A DNA stretch of 64,000 nt. Origin: Henckelia pumila. Its lineage: Eukaryota; Streptophyta; Magnoliopsida; Lamiales; Gesneriaceae. The position numbers and the translations under genes were made by a program. How positions within the stretch are numbered: the first letter of the stretch is position 1; each line of letters starts with the position of its first letter. The stretch is from contig NC_133121.1 in the NCBI RefSeq assembly GCF_033568475.1, forward strand, positions 50,815,905 through 50,879,904. Reading direction: 5' to 3'. This document shows positions 1-9,795 of this stretch, piece by piece. The notes under the pieces were generated by a model. That model was not told where the DNA came from, searched no databases, and saw only the letters and a program-made list of their open reading frames with translations.

Positions 1-371
1 ATGTATAAAGTAAAAACGAGACCACGTCTGCCACCGCCGGAGGGAGCAGAGGGAGGTGGCAATGGCGGCGGTAAAAGCTGGAGAGGTAGAGGGATATATT
101 GTTGGAATTGTACTCACTATGCAGAATCAGAAAAAGATGAAATTATTAAAATAACTAGTGATCAGAAGCACACCGCGTCTTTTAGAGTATTTTTTTAATA
201 AAATTTGTTTTTTATTTGAGAGAAAGAACGTGTGTTTGAGAATTACGTGAGAAAGACGTGAAATGAAATTACAATTATGAAAGTTGGGTAAAAGGGAGAA
301 GAAAATTGGTGTCATCTTGACACATCAAAAATAGTTATTAAAAGGTGTCTAAGTTTTATATAATAGTATTG

Positions 372-409
<38 letters not shown>

Positions 410-830
410 TGTTATAAGTGAAAATGATCAATAAATCCTATAAGCAAACTTATCTTTGCCTTCAGTCCCCATGCCAGCAAATAGTTATTCCCACTTTCCG
501 ACAAAGTTTTGGCATTTTTTTCAACTCCCTATTTGAGCAATAAATACGAAAATGCCCCCACTTTCTTTTGAAACCCAACAATACCCCTTACTCTTTTAAA
601 ATAAAATAAAAATTACTTGTAAGACAACATACAGTATGAGTTTCTTTCCCTCATTTTTGTTGAAATTCTCCACAAATTTATCCATCAATCGTAAACGACT
701 AATCCACCGATCGCAGTATTGCAGATCTGCTTCGAATCGGATTGAAGATAGTTGTTAATCGTTGTGAATTATTTTTGGACCATGAAAATCTTTTTGAAGA
801 ACCATTATTTCAAATATTTTAAGGTACTAT
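1..830. other. Unclassified AT-rich flank
   Basis: No gene is supported here. A short open frame at the left edge (1-198) is glycine-rich and has no recognisable domain; it could be the end of a truncated feature. The rest is AT-rich and ends where the LTR of an older Athila-like element begins with TGTTGTGA. The 5 bases before that LTR (ACTAT) would be its target duplication, but the partner end is not in view. Confidence 0.4.
372..410. repeat. ATA trinucleotide microsatellite
   Basis: An uninterrupted run of ATA/AAT units about 13 copies long. It is a simple sequence repeat with no sign of function. Confidence 0.9.
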
Positions 831-1744
831 TGTTGTGAAAAATGCTCGAAAGCGTACGAGTGTCAAGTTTTAATAAAGTGATAATCAAGTATCGTTCCCA
901 CAGAGAGTAAAATGAAAATAATCAGTTTTTGTAATTAAAATAGTCCTAATTTTATCTAGAAAATCAATGATCAAGAATTTTGCAGAAAAATAAAATAATC
1001 AAAGAGTTTTTGATAGCACACACACAACTTTCAGATAAAAATCAATTAGAGAAAAAATGGTCTAGAGGTTTAGATTTCACCTAGTTTCAACAACAATCAA
1101 TCCTAATTAATTTAGTTTCATGAATTCCAGTCAATTAATAACCAAGAACACTTAAGTTTATTATTTTCCTCTCCCGAGCAACAAATAATATTTATCAACT
1201 ACAATTCAATTCCAATATCTCTATTAAGAATCTACTTGCAGTGATTTATCACAGAACAATGTTCTTTTTAAAGCTCTGTTAAAATTATACACTCTCCCGA
1301 GTTATATAAAAAATTAACAGTGTATTTTCTATTGGTCCTATTCAAAAACTCCTCTCCCGAGTGCCATATTTCAAATAAATATTACAATTCAATTATTGAT
1401 CAGGTAATTGAAAAGACAATCAATTCTAGAAAAATAATTAATCTAGAAGAAACTCAATTCAATAAAATCAAAAATTCATGAAAGTGTTTACACCAGGTTC
1501 CATCCAACCTCTAGACTCTAAAAAATTAGTTCATAATAAAATTCTGAATAAAACAAATCATGTTCAAAAATCCAAACATATTCAGAATTAAATAAAAAGT
1601 AGAAAACAAATCCGTCGTCAACGTCGTGTTCGCACTCTCGATCTCCGTCTTTGTTCTTCAAGTATGCCTAAAATTCCAGAAAATCACACATTCAAGCTCT
1701 CTGATATTTCTCTGATGTACGCTCCTGTTGTGGCGGACCCCCCC
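831..1744 (-). mobile_element. Athila-like LTR, first part, split by insertion
   Basis: This sequence aligns by eye with the start of the minus-strand element LTR at 31860: TGTTGTGAA, then a shared block with GCGTACGAGTGT, a 'CCCACAG.GAGTAAAATGAAAA' block, and three CTCTCCCGAG motifs at 1169, 1292 and 1352. It stops in a C-run at 1744, where the LOG-bearing element begins, and continues at 23767. The two parts add up to about 1.42 kb, matching the 1405-1418 bp of the related intact LTRs. In the minus orientation this is a 3' LTR. Confidence 0.85.
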
Positions 1745-2318
1745 TGATGAAACTTAAAATTTGTAATTATTTATATGTTAAAAAGTGTGTTTTAAATTTT
1801 AAGTTTAATTAAAATTATGAAGTTGTATTATTTTAGTGTTATGTGTTTATATTTAAATGTTTTACTAAAATGTTGTATTTTACGGTTTGCGCAGGTTTGG
1901 TAAAAATAAAATTACTCAAGCTACAGAGGTCATAATGGAGTAACCTCAAAACCTGTAGAATCACAAAAGAGGCATCTTCAACTTTGTAGAAGACAAGAAA
2001 TTCCAAAAACTTCATTAAGATGATCAAAATAATCAAACATCAAAATGGAGATAGATTTACTTTTACTATGACCAGCTTGGAGTAAAAATATCATAAGTAT
2101 TTCATATTTTATCCAAAAGGGGTGAATGAGTTGTCCAAACACATCTACACAAAATATCCTACGTGTTCTATGTTGAAAAAAAAGGCTGAATCGGTGGTCT
2201 AAGGTATCAAACATGCCAATTAAAGTTGGGTCATGGTATTGACATTCAAGGAGACAAGCACCCACCAACTTTACTATTTCACATTTAATGAGCCTTGGAC
2301 TCTTGCTCTCATTTGGCC

Positions 2319-2327
2319 TATAAATAG
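2319..2327 (+). promoter_or_regulatory. LTR 1 TATA box
   Basis: TATAAATAG, a good plant TATA box placed about 570 bp into the LTR, with a likely transcription start about 30 bp downstream. Identical copies occur in LTR 2 (from 12431) and LTR 3 (from 22545). It would drive the genomic RNA. Confidence 0.7.
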
Positions 2328-2755
2328 ATGTGTTGTATAAGCTTTGTAGTGTGCAAAAGTGTAGAGAATTCTTCATTTGTAAAATAAATATTGTGTGTGT
2401 GAGAATAAAAGTTTGAGTGTGCAAGTTTCTCAAGTTCAAGTATGAAATTTCTTTTATCTTTATTCTTGAGTTTCATGTTCATGGAAAGCTAAATCTTTTT
2501 ATGTCAAGGTGAAAAGGTTTCATTGTTGGTCAAGTAAGATTGTCTATATTTTGTATATTCTTTTATTTTCTATTTTTATTTTTACTAATTGATCTTTATT
2601 TGTAGGTATAATTTTGGATGATTTGTTGTTATCTATTTACATCAAATGCTTGGTACCTTGAATGTGGTTACCTTGATTTGTTGTCAAATATGATACAATA
2701 AATACTACAATAATTATATACTATAAATATATGTATCTATTTATAATAAAATCAT

Positions 2756-2807
2756 ATATATTATTTAGACGATAGCGTGACACTGTCGGTTGTTCTAAAT
2801 AATATAT
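2756..2807 (+). repeat. LTR hairpin 1
   Basis: Perfect 14-bp inverted arms (2756-2769 and 2794-2807) around a 24-base loop containing CGATAGCGTG and CGGTTG. A second hairpin with the same loop theme lies at 2960-3011, with one compensated base-pair difference in its stem. Confidence 0.75.
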
Positions 2808-2818
2808 TGTGATTTGAA

Positions 2819-2950
2819 CTAACATTTACTTTTTCGCATCTAACTTTTACTTTATCGCAACTAACATTTATTTTTCCGCAACTAACATTTACTTTCTCGC
2901 ATCTAACTTTTACTTTTCCGCAACTAACATTTACTTTATCGCATCTAACA
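2819..2950 (+). repeat. Tandem 20-bp repeat in LTR
   Basis: Six full units and a partial seventh of about 20-21 bp with the pattern CTAACWTTTACTTTNTCGCAW. Units alternate between CATCT and CAACT junctions. The array sits exactly between the two hairpins and is repeated in LTR 2 and LTR 3. Confidence 0.85.
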
Positions 2951-2959
2951 TAAAGTCAT

Positions 2960-3011
2960 ATATTTTATTTAGACGATAGCGTGGCTCTGCCGGTTGTTCT
3001 AAATAAAATAT
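2960..3011 (+). repeat. LTR hairpin 2
   Basis: Perfect 14-bp arms (2960-2973 and 2998-3011) around a 24-base loop with CGATAGCGTGGCTCTGCCGG. It resembles hairpin 1, but one A-T stem pair is replaced by T-A in both arms. Confidence 0.75.
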
Positions 3012-3045
3012 TGTGATTTGATCTAACATTTATTTTTATGTCAAT

Positions 3046-3298
3046 TTATATTTATGCATTTATATATATATTATGGGTACCATGTATTAAATATCGGTTG
3101 ATATTAATATAGTGGGAACTATATTATATGATATACTTGTTTAAATATTTAATTGTTCTTTTTATGTTTATATTTATTCATCTATATATATATTATGGGT
3201 ACCATGTATTAAATATCGGTTAATCTGATATTAATATAGTGGGAACTATATTATATGATATACTTGTTTAAATATTTCATTGTTCTTTTATGTTTATT
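3046..3298 (+). repeat. Tandem duplication of about 125 bp in LTR
   Basis: Two consecutive copies of a block containing TATTATGGGTACCATGTATT and GTGGGAACTATATTATATG. They differ by a small insertion (about 5 bases) near 3222 and a few substitutions. The same pair is present in all three LTRs, so the duplication predates the array. Confidence 0.85.
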
Positions 3299-3546
3299 TT
3301 TATTTTAGTTTCTTTTATTTATTTTTATTAAACAATCTTAAATAAACCAACAATGAACCTTTGAAACCTTGACAATTTTATAATTTGTGTATTTGAAGTT
3401 TTATAATAATATTTTCATCTATAATATATTATTGCTAAAATTAAACTTACAACATCCTCTCCGTGGATCGATCTCGTACTCACGAGTATATTACTTGCAG
3501 ACAACCTACACTTGGGTGAATTACAATTTAAGTTGTAGCAAGTTTT

Positions 3547-3564
3547 TGGCGCCGTTGCCGGGGA
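3547..3564 (+). other. Primer binding site, tRNA-Asp
   Basis: TGGCGCCGTTGCCGGGGA, an 18-base perfect complement to the 3' end of plant tRNA-Asp, as is usual in the Athila lineage. It lies 6 bases after the LTR. Reverse transcription would start here. Confidence 0.93.
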
Positions 3565-3565
3565 G

Positions 3566-3567
3566 GT
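3566..3567 (+). promoter_or_regulatory. Candidate 5' splice site after PBS
   Basis: GAG|GTATAA directly after the PBS resembles a plant splice donor. With the acceptor at 8939-8940 it would remove the whole gag-pol region and join the leader to the CRP-like/LOG part. This is inferred from motifs only. Confidence 0.35.
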
Positions 3568-3592
3568 ATAAATTAAGTTTAATTTTGTTATT

Positions 3593-3598
3593 ATGTAA
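3593..3598 (+). promoter_or_regulatory. Minimal AUG-stop upstream ORF
   Basis: ATGTAA, a start codon followed directly by a stop, 27 bases ahead of the polyprotein ATG. AUG-stop units are known to stall ribosomes in some plant mRNAs. A second short upstream frame (3604-3639) overlaps the polyprotein start. Copy 2 has the same arrangement. Confidence 0.45.
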
Positions 3599-3619
3599 AT
3601 AGTATGTTGTTTTTATTGT

Positions 3620-6600
3620 ATGATTGTTTGGAGTCGTAAACAAAGTGGTAGACTTGTTCGAGTAACTGAAAATATTTTAAACATGGACGATAATTCTAAT
3701 AATCAAGATGATAATAATAATAATAATAATCATCAAGAACATGAACAACCAAGAACACTTAAGCACCATATGAATCCAATAAGAACTAGTACACCATCTT
3801 GTTTAGTTTTTCCTCCTGATGCATCTAATTTCAATTTTAAGCCACAAGTCATTCAACTTTTACCAAATTTTCATGGCTTAGATTCTGAAAATCCATATTT
3901 GCATTTAAGAGAATTTGAGGAGGTTTGCAACACTTATAATGATCAAAATTGTAGCATGGATACTGTTCGATTAAAGCTTTTTCCTTTTTCCTTAAAAGAT
4001 AAAGCTAAAACATGGTTGCAAAATTTGAGATCAAGTTCAATAAGATCATGGGAAGAAATGCAACAACAATTTCTAAAAAAGTTTTTTCCTTCCCATAGAA
4101 CAAACTCTTTTAAAAGACAAATTACAACTTTTTCTCAAAAACAAGGGGAAACATTTTATCAATGTTGGGATAGATATAAAGAGTTACTTAATACATGCCC
4201 ACATCATGGTTTTGAAATATGGAGAATAGTTTCTCACTTTTATGAAGGTTTAATACCTAAAGATAGGCAAATGATAGAATTCATGTGTAATGGAACTTTT
4301 GAAGATAAAAACCCAAATGAAGCTATGGAATATTTGGAGTCATTAGCAGAAAATGCTCAAAATTGGGATAATATAGGCTCAATTGAACCACCAAGTAAAA
4401 CCAATAATTCAACAAATGGGGGTGGTATTTATCATCTTAAAGATGATGTAGATGTTCAAGCTAAACTTGCATCTTTAGCAAGAAAAATCGAGTCATTAGA
4501 AATGAAAAAGAGTGATCAATTAAAAAGTGTTCAAGAAATTGTTTGTCATATATGTGACACACATGATCATCTTACAAAAAATTGTCCTACTTTGCCTTCA
4601 TTTAAAGAATGTCTCCATGAACAAGCCAATTATGTTAACAATTTTAAAAAACCAACATTAGATCCTTTTTCACAAACATACAATCCTGGTTGGAGAAATC
4701 ATCCCAATTTTAGTTGGAGGAACGATAATAATGCACAACCTTCACAACAACCTCTTCAAAATAACCAAAATCATCAAGGTTATGCTCCTTATATCCCACC
4801 TCCAAGAAAAAATTTTGAAGATGAAATTCATGCATACATTCAAAAGCAAGAGTCTATCAATATTCAAAACATTCAATCTATGAATGATTTGAAAGAAACT
4901 CTTGCAAAATTTGCATCTGCACTTAATATTCATGAAAAAGGAAAATTTCCATCTCAACCACAACCTAATCCTAAAAATCAAAATCAAGAAAAATTTGATC
5001 AAGTAAAATCTGTTATTACTCTTAGAAGTGGTAAAATAGTTAATGATCCATATAGTGATGAAAACAAAGATCAATTAAACTCAAAGAGTAAGGATTCAAA
5101 TCTTGATACTTTTGAGAAAGATGATGCTTTGAGTCCTAAAAATAAGAAAATTGATGATAAAATAAATAAACATGTTCCTTTTCCTCATGCATTAGTAAAT
5201 AATAAAAAACAAAAAAATGATTCTGATATTTATGAAGTTTTTAAACAAGTAAAAATAAATATTCCATTATTAGATGCTATTAAACAAGTGCCTTCTTATG
5301 CAAAGTTTTTAAAAGATTTATGTACTGTGAAAAGACAATTGCATGTAAAGAAGAAAGCATTCTTAACGGAGCAAGTAAGCTCTATTATTCAAAATAATTC
5401 TACCTTGAAATATAAAGATCCCGGTTGTCCAACAATTTCATGTATTATTGGAAAAAATAAAATTAAAAAAGCTTTGTTAGATTTGGGAGCAAGTGTGAAT
5501 TTAATTCCTTATTCAGTTTATGAAAAGCTTAAGTTGGGAGATTTAAAACCTACATCTGTTACTCTTTTACTAGCCGATAGGTCAATCAAAATACCTAGAG
5601 GTATCGTAGAAGATGTGTTAGTTCAAGTCGATAAATTCATATATCCTGTGGATTTTATTGTCTTGGATACACAACCAATAGAAGTACATAACGAAATTCC
5701 AGTAATATTGGGACGTCCATTTCTAGCAACTTCAAATGCTTTAATTAATTGTCGAAATGGAATAATGAAATTGTCTTTTGGAAATATGACTTTAGAACTT
5801 AATGTGTTCAATTTATGTAAACAACCAAGTATTAATGAAGATGAAGATGATAATGCAATAGAAACAATTGTGGAAGAAAATATACACCAAGAAAACTTAA
5901 ATCAACAATCTGAAGTTTGTTTAGTGGAAAGTTTTGATTCAAAAAATGTTTTTAAATCAAAGTTATTTGAAGAAATTAATGAACTTGAAGAAGTAAAAGA
6001 AAATGATCGTCCAAAACTTGAATTAAAACCCTTGCCAATAGAACTAAAATATGCTTTTCTTGGTGAAAATCAAACATATCCTATTGTAATATCTTCTACC
6101 CTCTTACCAAAACAAGAAGAAGATGTAATAACACTACTTAAAAAACACAAAAATGCAATTGGATGGACTTTGCAAGATATAAAAGGTATAAATCCTTTAA
6201 TCTGCACACATAGAATTCACTTGGAAGAAAATGCTAAAACATATCAACAACCACAAAGAAGATTAAATCCACACATGAAAGAAGTTGTTAAAAATGAAGT
6301 TTTAAAACTATTAGATGCCGGAATTATTTATCCAATCTCGGATAGTAAATGGGTAAGTCCAACACAAGTAGTACCAAAAAAATCAGGCATCACTGTTATA
6401 AAAAATGAAAAGGGAGAATTATTACAAGCTAGGATTCCATCTAGTTGGCGTATGTGCATTGATTATAGAAAATTAAATGATGCAACTAGAAAAGATCACT
6501 TTCCGTTACCATTTTTAGATCAAATTTTAGAGAAAGTGGCAGGTAATCCTTATTATTGTTTTCTTGATGGGTATTCGGGGTATTATCAAATACCAATATC

Positions 6601-8908
6601 ATTAGAAGATCAAGAAAAAACTACTTTCACTTGTCCGTTCGGAACTTTTGCTTTTAAAAGAATGCCATTTGGTTTATGTAATGCCCCGGCTACTTTTCAA
6701 AGATGCATGCTAAGTATTTTTAGTGACATGATTGAAGAATTTGTGGAAGTTTTTATGGATGATATAACTGTTTTTGGAAACTCATTTGAAAACTGTCTTA
6801 AAAATTTGGAAGAAGTTTTAAAAAGATGTGAAGAAAAAAATCTTGTTTTAAATTGGGAAAAATGTCACTACATGGTTAAATCCGGAATTGTGTTAGGGCA
6901 TGTCATATCTGAAAAAGGAATTGAAGTTGATAAAGCTAAGGTTGATGTTATTGCTAATCTACCATCACCAAACACGATCAAAGAAATTCGATCATTTTTG
7001 GGTCATGCGGGATTTTATAGAAGATTTATAAAAAATTTTAGCATAATATCGAAACCAATTTCAAATCTTTTAACAAAAGATGCACAATTTGAATGGACTC
7101 AAGAATGTGAAACTGCTTTTAAAAAAATAATTAATCTTTTAACTACATCACCTATTTTACAACCTCCTGATTGGTCTTTACCATTTGAATTAATGTGTGA
7201 TGCAAGTGATTATGCTGTAGGAGCCGTGTTAGGACAAAGAAAAGAAGGTAAACCTTATGTGATCTATTATGCAAGTAGAACCTTAAATAGTGCTCAAATC
7301 AATTATTCAACAACTGAAAAAGAATTACTTTCAGTAGTGTTTGCATTAGATAAATTTCGATCCTATTTAATTGGTTCTACTACTATTGTTTACACTGATC
7401 ATTCTGCCATAAAATATTTATCAAATAAACAAGATGCTAAGCCGAGATTAATAAGATGGATTTTGTTGTTACAAGAATTTGATCTTGTAATAAAAGATAA
7501 AAAAGGAAAAGAAAATGTAGTAGCCGATCATTTATCAAGAATAATTTCTGAATCATCTCAAAATGAAATACCAATAAATGAAAATTTTCCGGATGATCAA
7601 CTATTTTATGCTACTACTATGCCTTGGTTTGCTAATATTGTAAATTTTCTTGTGACAAATAAAATGCCTTCTCATTGGAGTTCACAAGATAAAAATAAAT
7701 TCTTGAAAGAGGTCAAAAAATTTTATTGGGATGATCCTTATTTGTTTAAGTATTGTCCTGATCAAATTTTTCGACGATGCATACCCGACAATGAGGTAAG
7801 TAGTGTCATTAAATTTTGTCATTCTGAGGCATGTGGAGGTCATTTTTCGTCAAAGAAAACAGCTGCAAAAATCTTTCAATGTGGATTTTATTGGCCTTCT
7901 TTATTCAAAGATACACATTCATTTTGCAAATCTTGTGAAAATTGTCAGAAAATGGGTTCAATTTCAAAACGAAACATGATGCCTTTAAATCCAATCATGA
8001 TTATTGAAATATTTGACAGTTGGGGAATAGATTTTATGGGTCCATTTCCATTATCTTTTGGATTCACTTATATTTTAGTAGCTGTCGATTATGTTTCAAA
8101 ATGGATTGAAGCAATTGCATGTAGAACTAATGATCATAAAGTTGTGATAAAATTTTTGAAAGAAAATATTTTTAGTCGATTTGGAATACCTAGAGCTATA
8201 ATAAGTGATGGGGGAAGTCATTTTATAAATAAATCATTTTCTTCGTTGTTAAGAAAATATGGTATTACACATAAAGTTTCTACTCCATATCACCCTCAAA
8301 CGAATGGTCAGGTTGAACTTGCAAATAAAGAAATAAAACAAATTTTGGAAAAAACAGTCAATCCAAATCGAAAAGATTGGTCTTTAAGATTAAGTGATGC
8401 ATTATGGGCATATAGAACTGCATTTAAAACATCATTGGGGATGTCACCATATAGATTAGTTTTTGGAAAGCATTGTCATTTACCTGTTGAAATTGAACAT
8501 AAAGCTTATTGGGCAATTAAAGCATTTAATACTAATTTAGATGATGCATCTAAATCAAGAAAATTGCAATTAAATGAACTAGAAGAATTAAGAAATGATG
8601 CATATGAAAATGCAAAGATTTATAAAGATAAAACAAAAGCATTTCATGATAAAAATATTATGAGAAAATCTTTTGAAATCGGAAAAAAAGTTTTACTTTA
8701 TAATTCTCGCTTGCATTTGTTTCCAGGAAAACTTAGATCGCGATGGTCTGGACCATTTATTGTTAAATTTGTCTATCCTCATGGTGCTGTTGATGTTGAA
8801 AATCCTAAAAATAATAATGTATTTAAAGTTAATGGGCAAAGACTTAAACCGTTTATAGAAAATGAAGTTCTTAATGAAGAGTTTATGCCTTTATATGATC
8901 CAACTTAA
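3620..8908 (+). CDS. Athila-like gag-pol polyprotein, copy 1 (intact)
   Basis: A 1762-residue single-frame polyprotein that would provide capsid, protease, RT, RNase H and integrase for this Ty3/gypsy element. Visible in order: retrotransposon gag domain (about 85-215); CX2CX4HX4C zinc knuckle (C309 to C322); aspartic protease with DLGAS at D621; reverse transcriptase with IDYRKLN near 945 and FMDD at 1045-1048; RNase H with CDASDYAVG (D1194) and TDHS; integrase HHCC zinc finger (about 1400-1445) and D1471, D1530, E1566, exactly DD35E. Fusion of gag and pol in one frame fits this lineage. The start is the first long in-frame ATG; a second ATG at 3683 is an alternative. All catalytic residues I could check are present, so copy 1 may be competent. 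Confidence 0.93.
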   Translation: MIVWSRKQSGRLVRVTENILNMDDNSNNQDDNNNNNNHQEHEQPRTLKHHMNPIRTSTPSCLVFPPDASNFNFKPQVIQLLPNFHGLDSENPYLHLREFEEVCNTYNDQNCSMDTVRLKLFPFSLKDKAKTWLQNLRSSSIRSWEEMQQQFLKKFFPSHRTNSFKRQITTFSQKQGETFYQCWDRYKELLNTCPHHGFEIWRIVSHFYEGLIPKDRQMIEFMCNGTFEDKNPNEAMEYLESLAENAQNWDNIGSIEPPSKTNNSTNGGGIYHLKDDVDVQAKLASLARKIESLEMKKSDQLKSVQEIVCHICDTHDHLTKNCPTLPSFKECLHEQANYVNNFKKPTLDPFSQTYNPGWRNHPNFSWRNDNNAQPSQQPLQNNQNHQGYAPYIPPPRKNFEDEIHAYIQKQESINIQNIQSMNDLKETLAKFASALNIHEKGKFPSQPQPNPKNQNQEKFDQVKSVITLRSGKIVNDPYSDENKDQLNSKSKDSNLDTFEKDDALSPKNKKIDDKINKHVPFPHALVNNKKQKNDSDIYEVFKQVKINIPLLDAIKQVPSYAKFLKDLCTVKRQLHVKKKAFLTEQVSSIIQNNSTLKYKDPGCPTISCIIGKNKIKKALLDLGASVNLIPYSVYEKLKLGDLKPTSVTLLLADRSIKIPRGIVEDVLVQVDKFIYPVDFIVLDTQPIEVHNEIPVILGRPFLATSNALINCRNGIMKLSFGNMTLELNVFNLCKQPSINEDEDDNAIETIVEENIHQENLNQQSEVCLVESFDSKNVFKSKLFEEINELEEVKENDRPKLELKPLPIELKYAFLGENQTYPIVISSTLLPKQEEDVITLLKKHKNAIGWTLQDIKGINPLICTHRIHLEENAKTYQQPQRRLNPHMKEVVKNEVLKLLDAGIIYPISDSKWVSPTQVVPKKSGITVIKNEKGELLQARIPSSWRMCIDYRKLNDATRKDHFPLPFLDQILEKVAGNPYYCFLDGYSGYYQIPISLEDQEKTTFTCPFGTFAFKRMPFGLCNAPATFQRCMLSIFSDMIEEFVEVFMDDITVFGNSFENCLKNLEEVLKRCEEKNLVLNWEKCHYMVKSGIVLGHVISEKGIEVDKAKVDVIANLPSPNTIKEIRSFLGHAGFYRRFIKNFSIISKPISNLLTKDAQFEWTQECETAFKKIINLLTTSPILQPPDWSLPFELMCDASDYAVGAVLGQRKEGKPYVIYYASRTLNSAQINYSTTEKELLSVVFALDKFRSYLIGSTTIVYTDHSAIKYLSNKQDAKPRLIRWILLLQEFDLVIKDKKGKENVVADHLSRIISESSQNEIPINENFPDDQLFYATTMPWFANIVNFLVTNKMPSHWSSQDKNKFLKEVKKFYWDDPYLFKYCPDQIFRRCIPDNEVSSVIKFCHSEACGGHFSSKKTAAKIFQCGFYWPSLFKDTHSFCKSCENCQKMGSISKRNMMPLNPIMIIEIFDSWGIDFMGPFPLSFGFTYILVAVDYVSKWIEAIACRTNDHKVVIKFLKENIFSRFGIPRAIISDGGSHFINKSFSSLLRKYGITHKVSTPYHPQTNGQVELANKEIKQILEKTVNPNRKDWSLRLSDALWAYRTAFKTSLGMSPYRLVFGKHCHLPVEIEHKAYWAIKAFNTNLDDASKSRKLQLNELEELRNDAYENAKIYKDKTKAFHDKNIMRKSFEIGKKVLLYNSRLHLFPGKLRSRWSGPFIVKFVYPHGAVDVENPKNNNVFKVNGQRLKPFIENEVLNEEFMPLYDPT

Positions 8909-8919
8909 TTGTTACTTAT

Positions 8920-8940
8920 ATTTTTATTTTATTTTTGCAG
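8920..8940 (+). promoter_or_regulatory. Candidate 3' splice site before CRP-like ORF
   Basis: A U-rich tract ending TTTTATTTTATTTTTGCAG, a textbook plant acceptor, 11 bases after the polyprotein stop and 114 bases before the CRP-like ATG. Envelope-like ORFs of Athila elements are thought to be expressed from spliced RNA. Copy 2 has it ending at 19051. Confidence 0.5.
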
Positions 8941-9054
8941 AATTGAGTTCACTTCCCGGTTAAGTGGCGGATAACGGTACTCCGTGACTACTTTCAGTCG
9001 GTTTTATTTCAATTTCCCAAAATAATTGAATATATATATATATAAATATATATT

Positions 9055-9605
9055 ATGGATGAAGATATCAAAAACTTGGTAAATATTTTCCATCTGTTTC
9101 TAAAAAAGTTCTGAGAATGATTTATGAAGGCAGATGTGAAAGATTGAGAATGCTTATGCAAAAAGGAATCCCGGAGGATATTCGTCTTATAATTGAAGCC
9201 AAGGTTCGATTAGGTGGTGAAGTTCCAAAATTCTTACTTGTTCGAAATATGTCTGGACTAGGAAAAAGTACCTATGCGAAGAAAAGAAGGGCTAAAATGT
9301 TAGATGTTTGTCATAATTGTGCCAGATGGACTTGTAATAGACAATGCAGATCTTTGGGATATGTTTCCACAAATAGAGAAGATAAAATTGATTTCATTAA
9401 GAATGGGCTGAGTAAAGAGTCATTGGATGATATCTCATTGACTCTTGAGACGCATTCTAGTGGAGATGTACAAGGTCAACTTCTCCATTTATGGAAACTA
9501 TTCCAAGCGCAGCGTCATGGTGATGGTCTTGGGAATCTGACTAAAAAAGACCCTATTTGCCAATTTATAAGAAAATTGGATGGTAAGCCAACCCTCGACT
9601 CATAA
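9055..9605 (+). pseudogene. CRP-like (viral nucleic-acid-binding-like) ORF, copy 1, frameshifted near start
   Basis: A small basic protein in the envelope position. The ATG at 9055 is separated from the rest by loss of one A in an A-run near 9071; an open frame resumes at ATG 9117 and runs 162 residues. Counting from 9117: a segment with IPEDIRLIIEA (18-28), then GKSTYAKKRRAK (49-60), CHNC (65-68), C73 and C77. The order 'helical P-E-D-I segment, G-(K/R)-S-x-Y-A plus basic stretch with RRA, then CHxC and further cysteines' matches the cysteine-rich nucleic-acid-binding proteins of carlaviruses and relatives (Pfam Viral_NABP), which bind nucleic acid and affect silencing or host transcription. 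The C-terminal 75 residues are unrecognised. The full frame would be about 183 residues. Identity rests on motif memory and is unconfirmed. Confidence 0.6.
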
Positions 9606-9745
9606 ATATTGAAGGAACACTGTGAGCCACAATCACATCACTGTTTATACGCATGCATGTTATTATTATATATTATTTTTTTTTACTATTTTCATCATTT
9701 TGTTCACATCTGTATTCCTATTTCTGTCTTATTCCTTGTTTTCCT

Positions 9746-9753
9746 TATAAAAT
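9746..9753 (+). promoter_or_regulatory. TATA box ahead of LOG, copy 1
   Basis: TATAAAAT, 42 bases before the LOG ATG, preceded by a pyrimidine-rich stretch (TCTGTCTTATTCCTTG) and followed by CTCTCTCT. It would give a short A-rich leader. This suggests LOG can be transcribed from its own promoter, apart from the LTR. Copy 2 has it at 19860-19867. Confidence 0.5.
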
Positions 9754-9795
9754 CACTCAACTCTCTCTATATTTTTTAAAAGAAAAGAAAAAAAC

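Larger units (their letters stand above)
1745..3540 (+). repeat. LTR 1 of LOG-bearing element
   Basis: 1796 bp, starts TGATGAAAC and ends TTGTAGCA, with the PBS 6 bases downstream. It contains a TATA box, two short hairpins, a 20-bp tandem repeat and a duplicated block of about 125 bp. It differs from LTR 2 and LTR 3 at one visible base near 2567 (A instead of C) and shares the longer 'AAAATAATCAAAC' form with LTR 3. The antisense open frame of about 150 codons inside it is present in all three LTRs but looks incidental. Confidence 0.92.

Noticed and set aside
1-198. 65-codon glycine-rich ORF at the left edge
   Set aside because: Truncated by the window, no recognised family; cannot be supported.
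1978-2439. Antisense ORF of about 150 codons in each LTR of the LOG element
   Set aside because: It is kept only because the LTRs are near-identical, crosses the TATA box region, and has no recognisable domain.
2819-2950. Possible CRISPR-like array (20-bp units)
   Set aside because: The units are contiguous with no unique spacers, and this is plant LTR sequence; a simple tandem repeat.
3387-3602. 71-codon ORF across the LTR end and PBS
   Set aside because: It runs through the LTR end and PBS, which are constrained for other reasons; no protein features.
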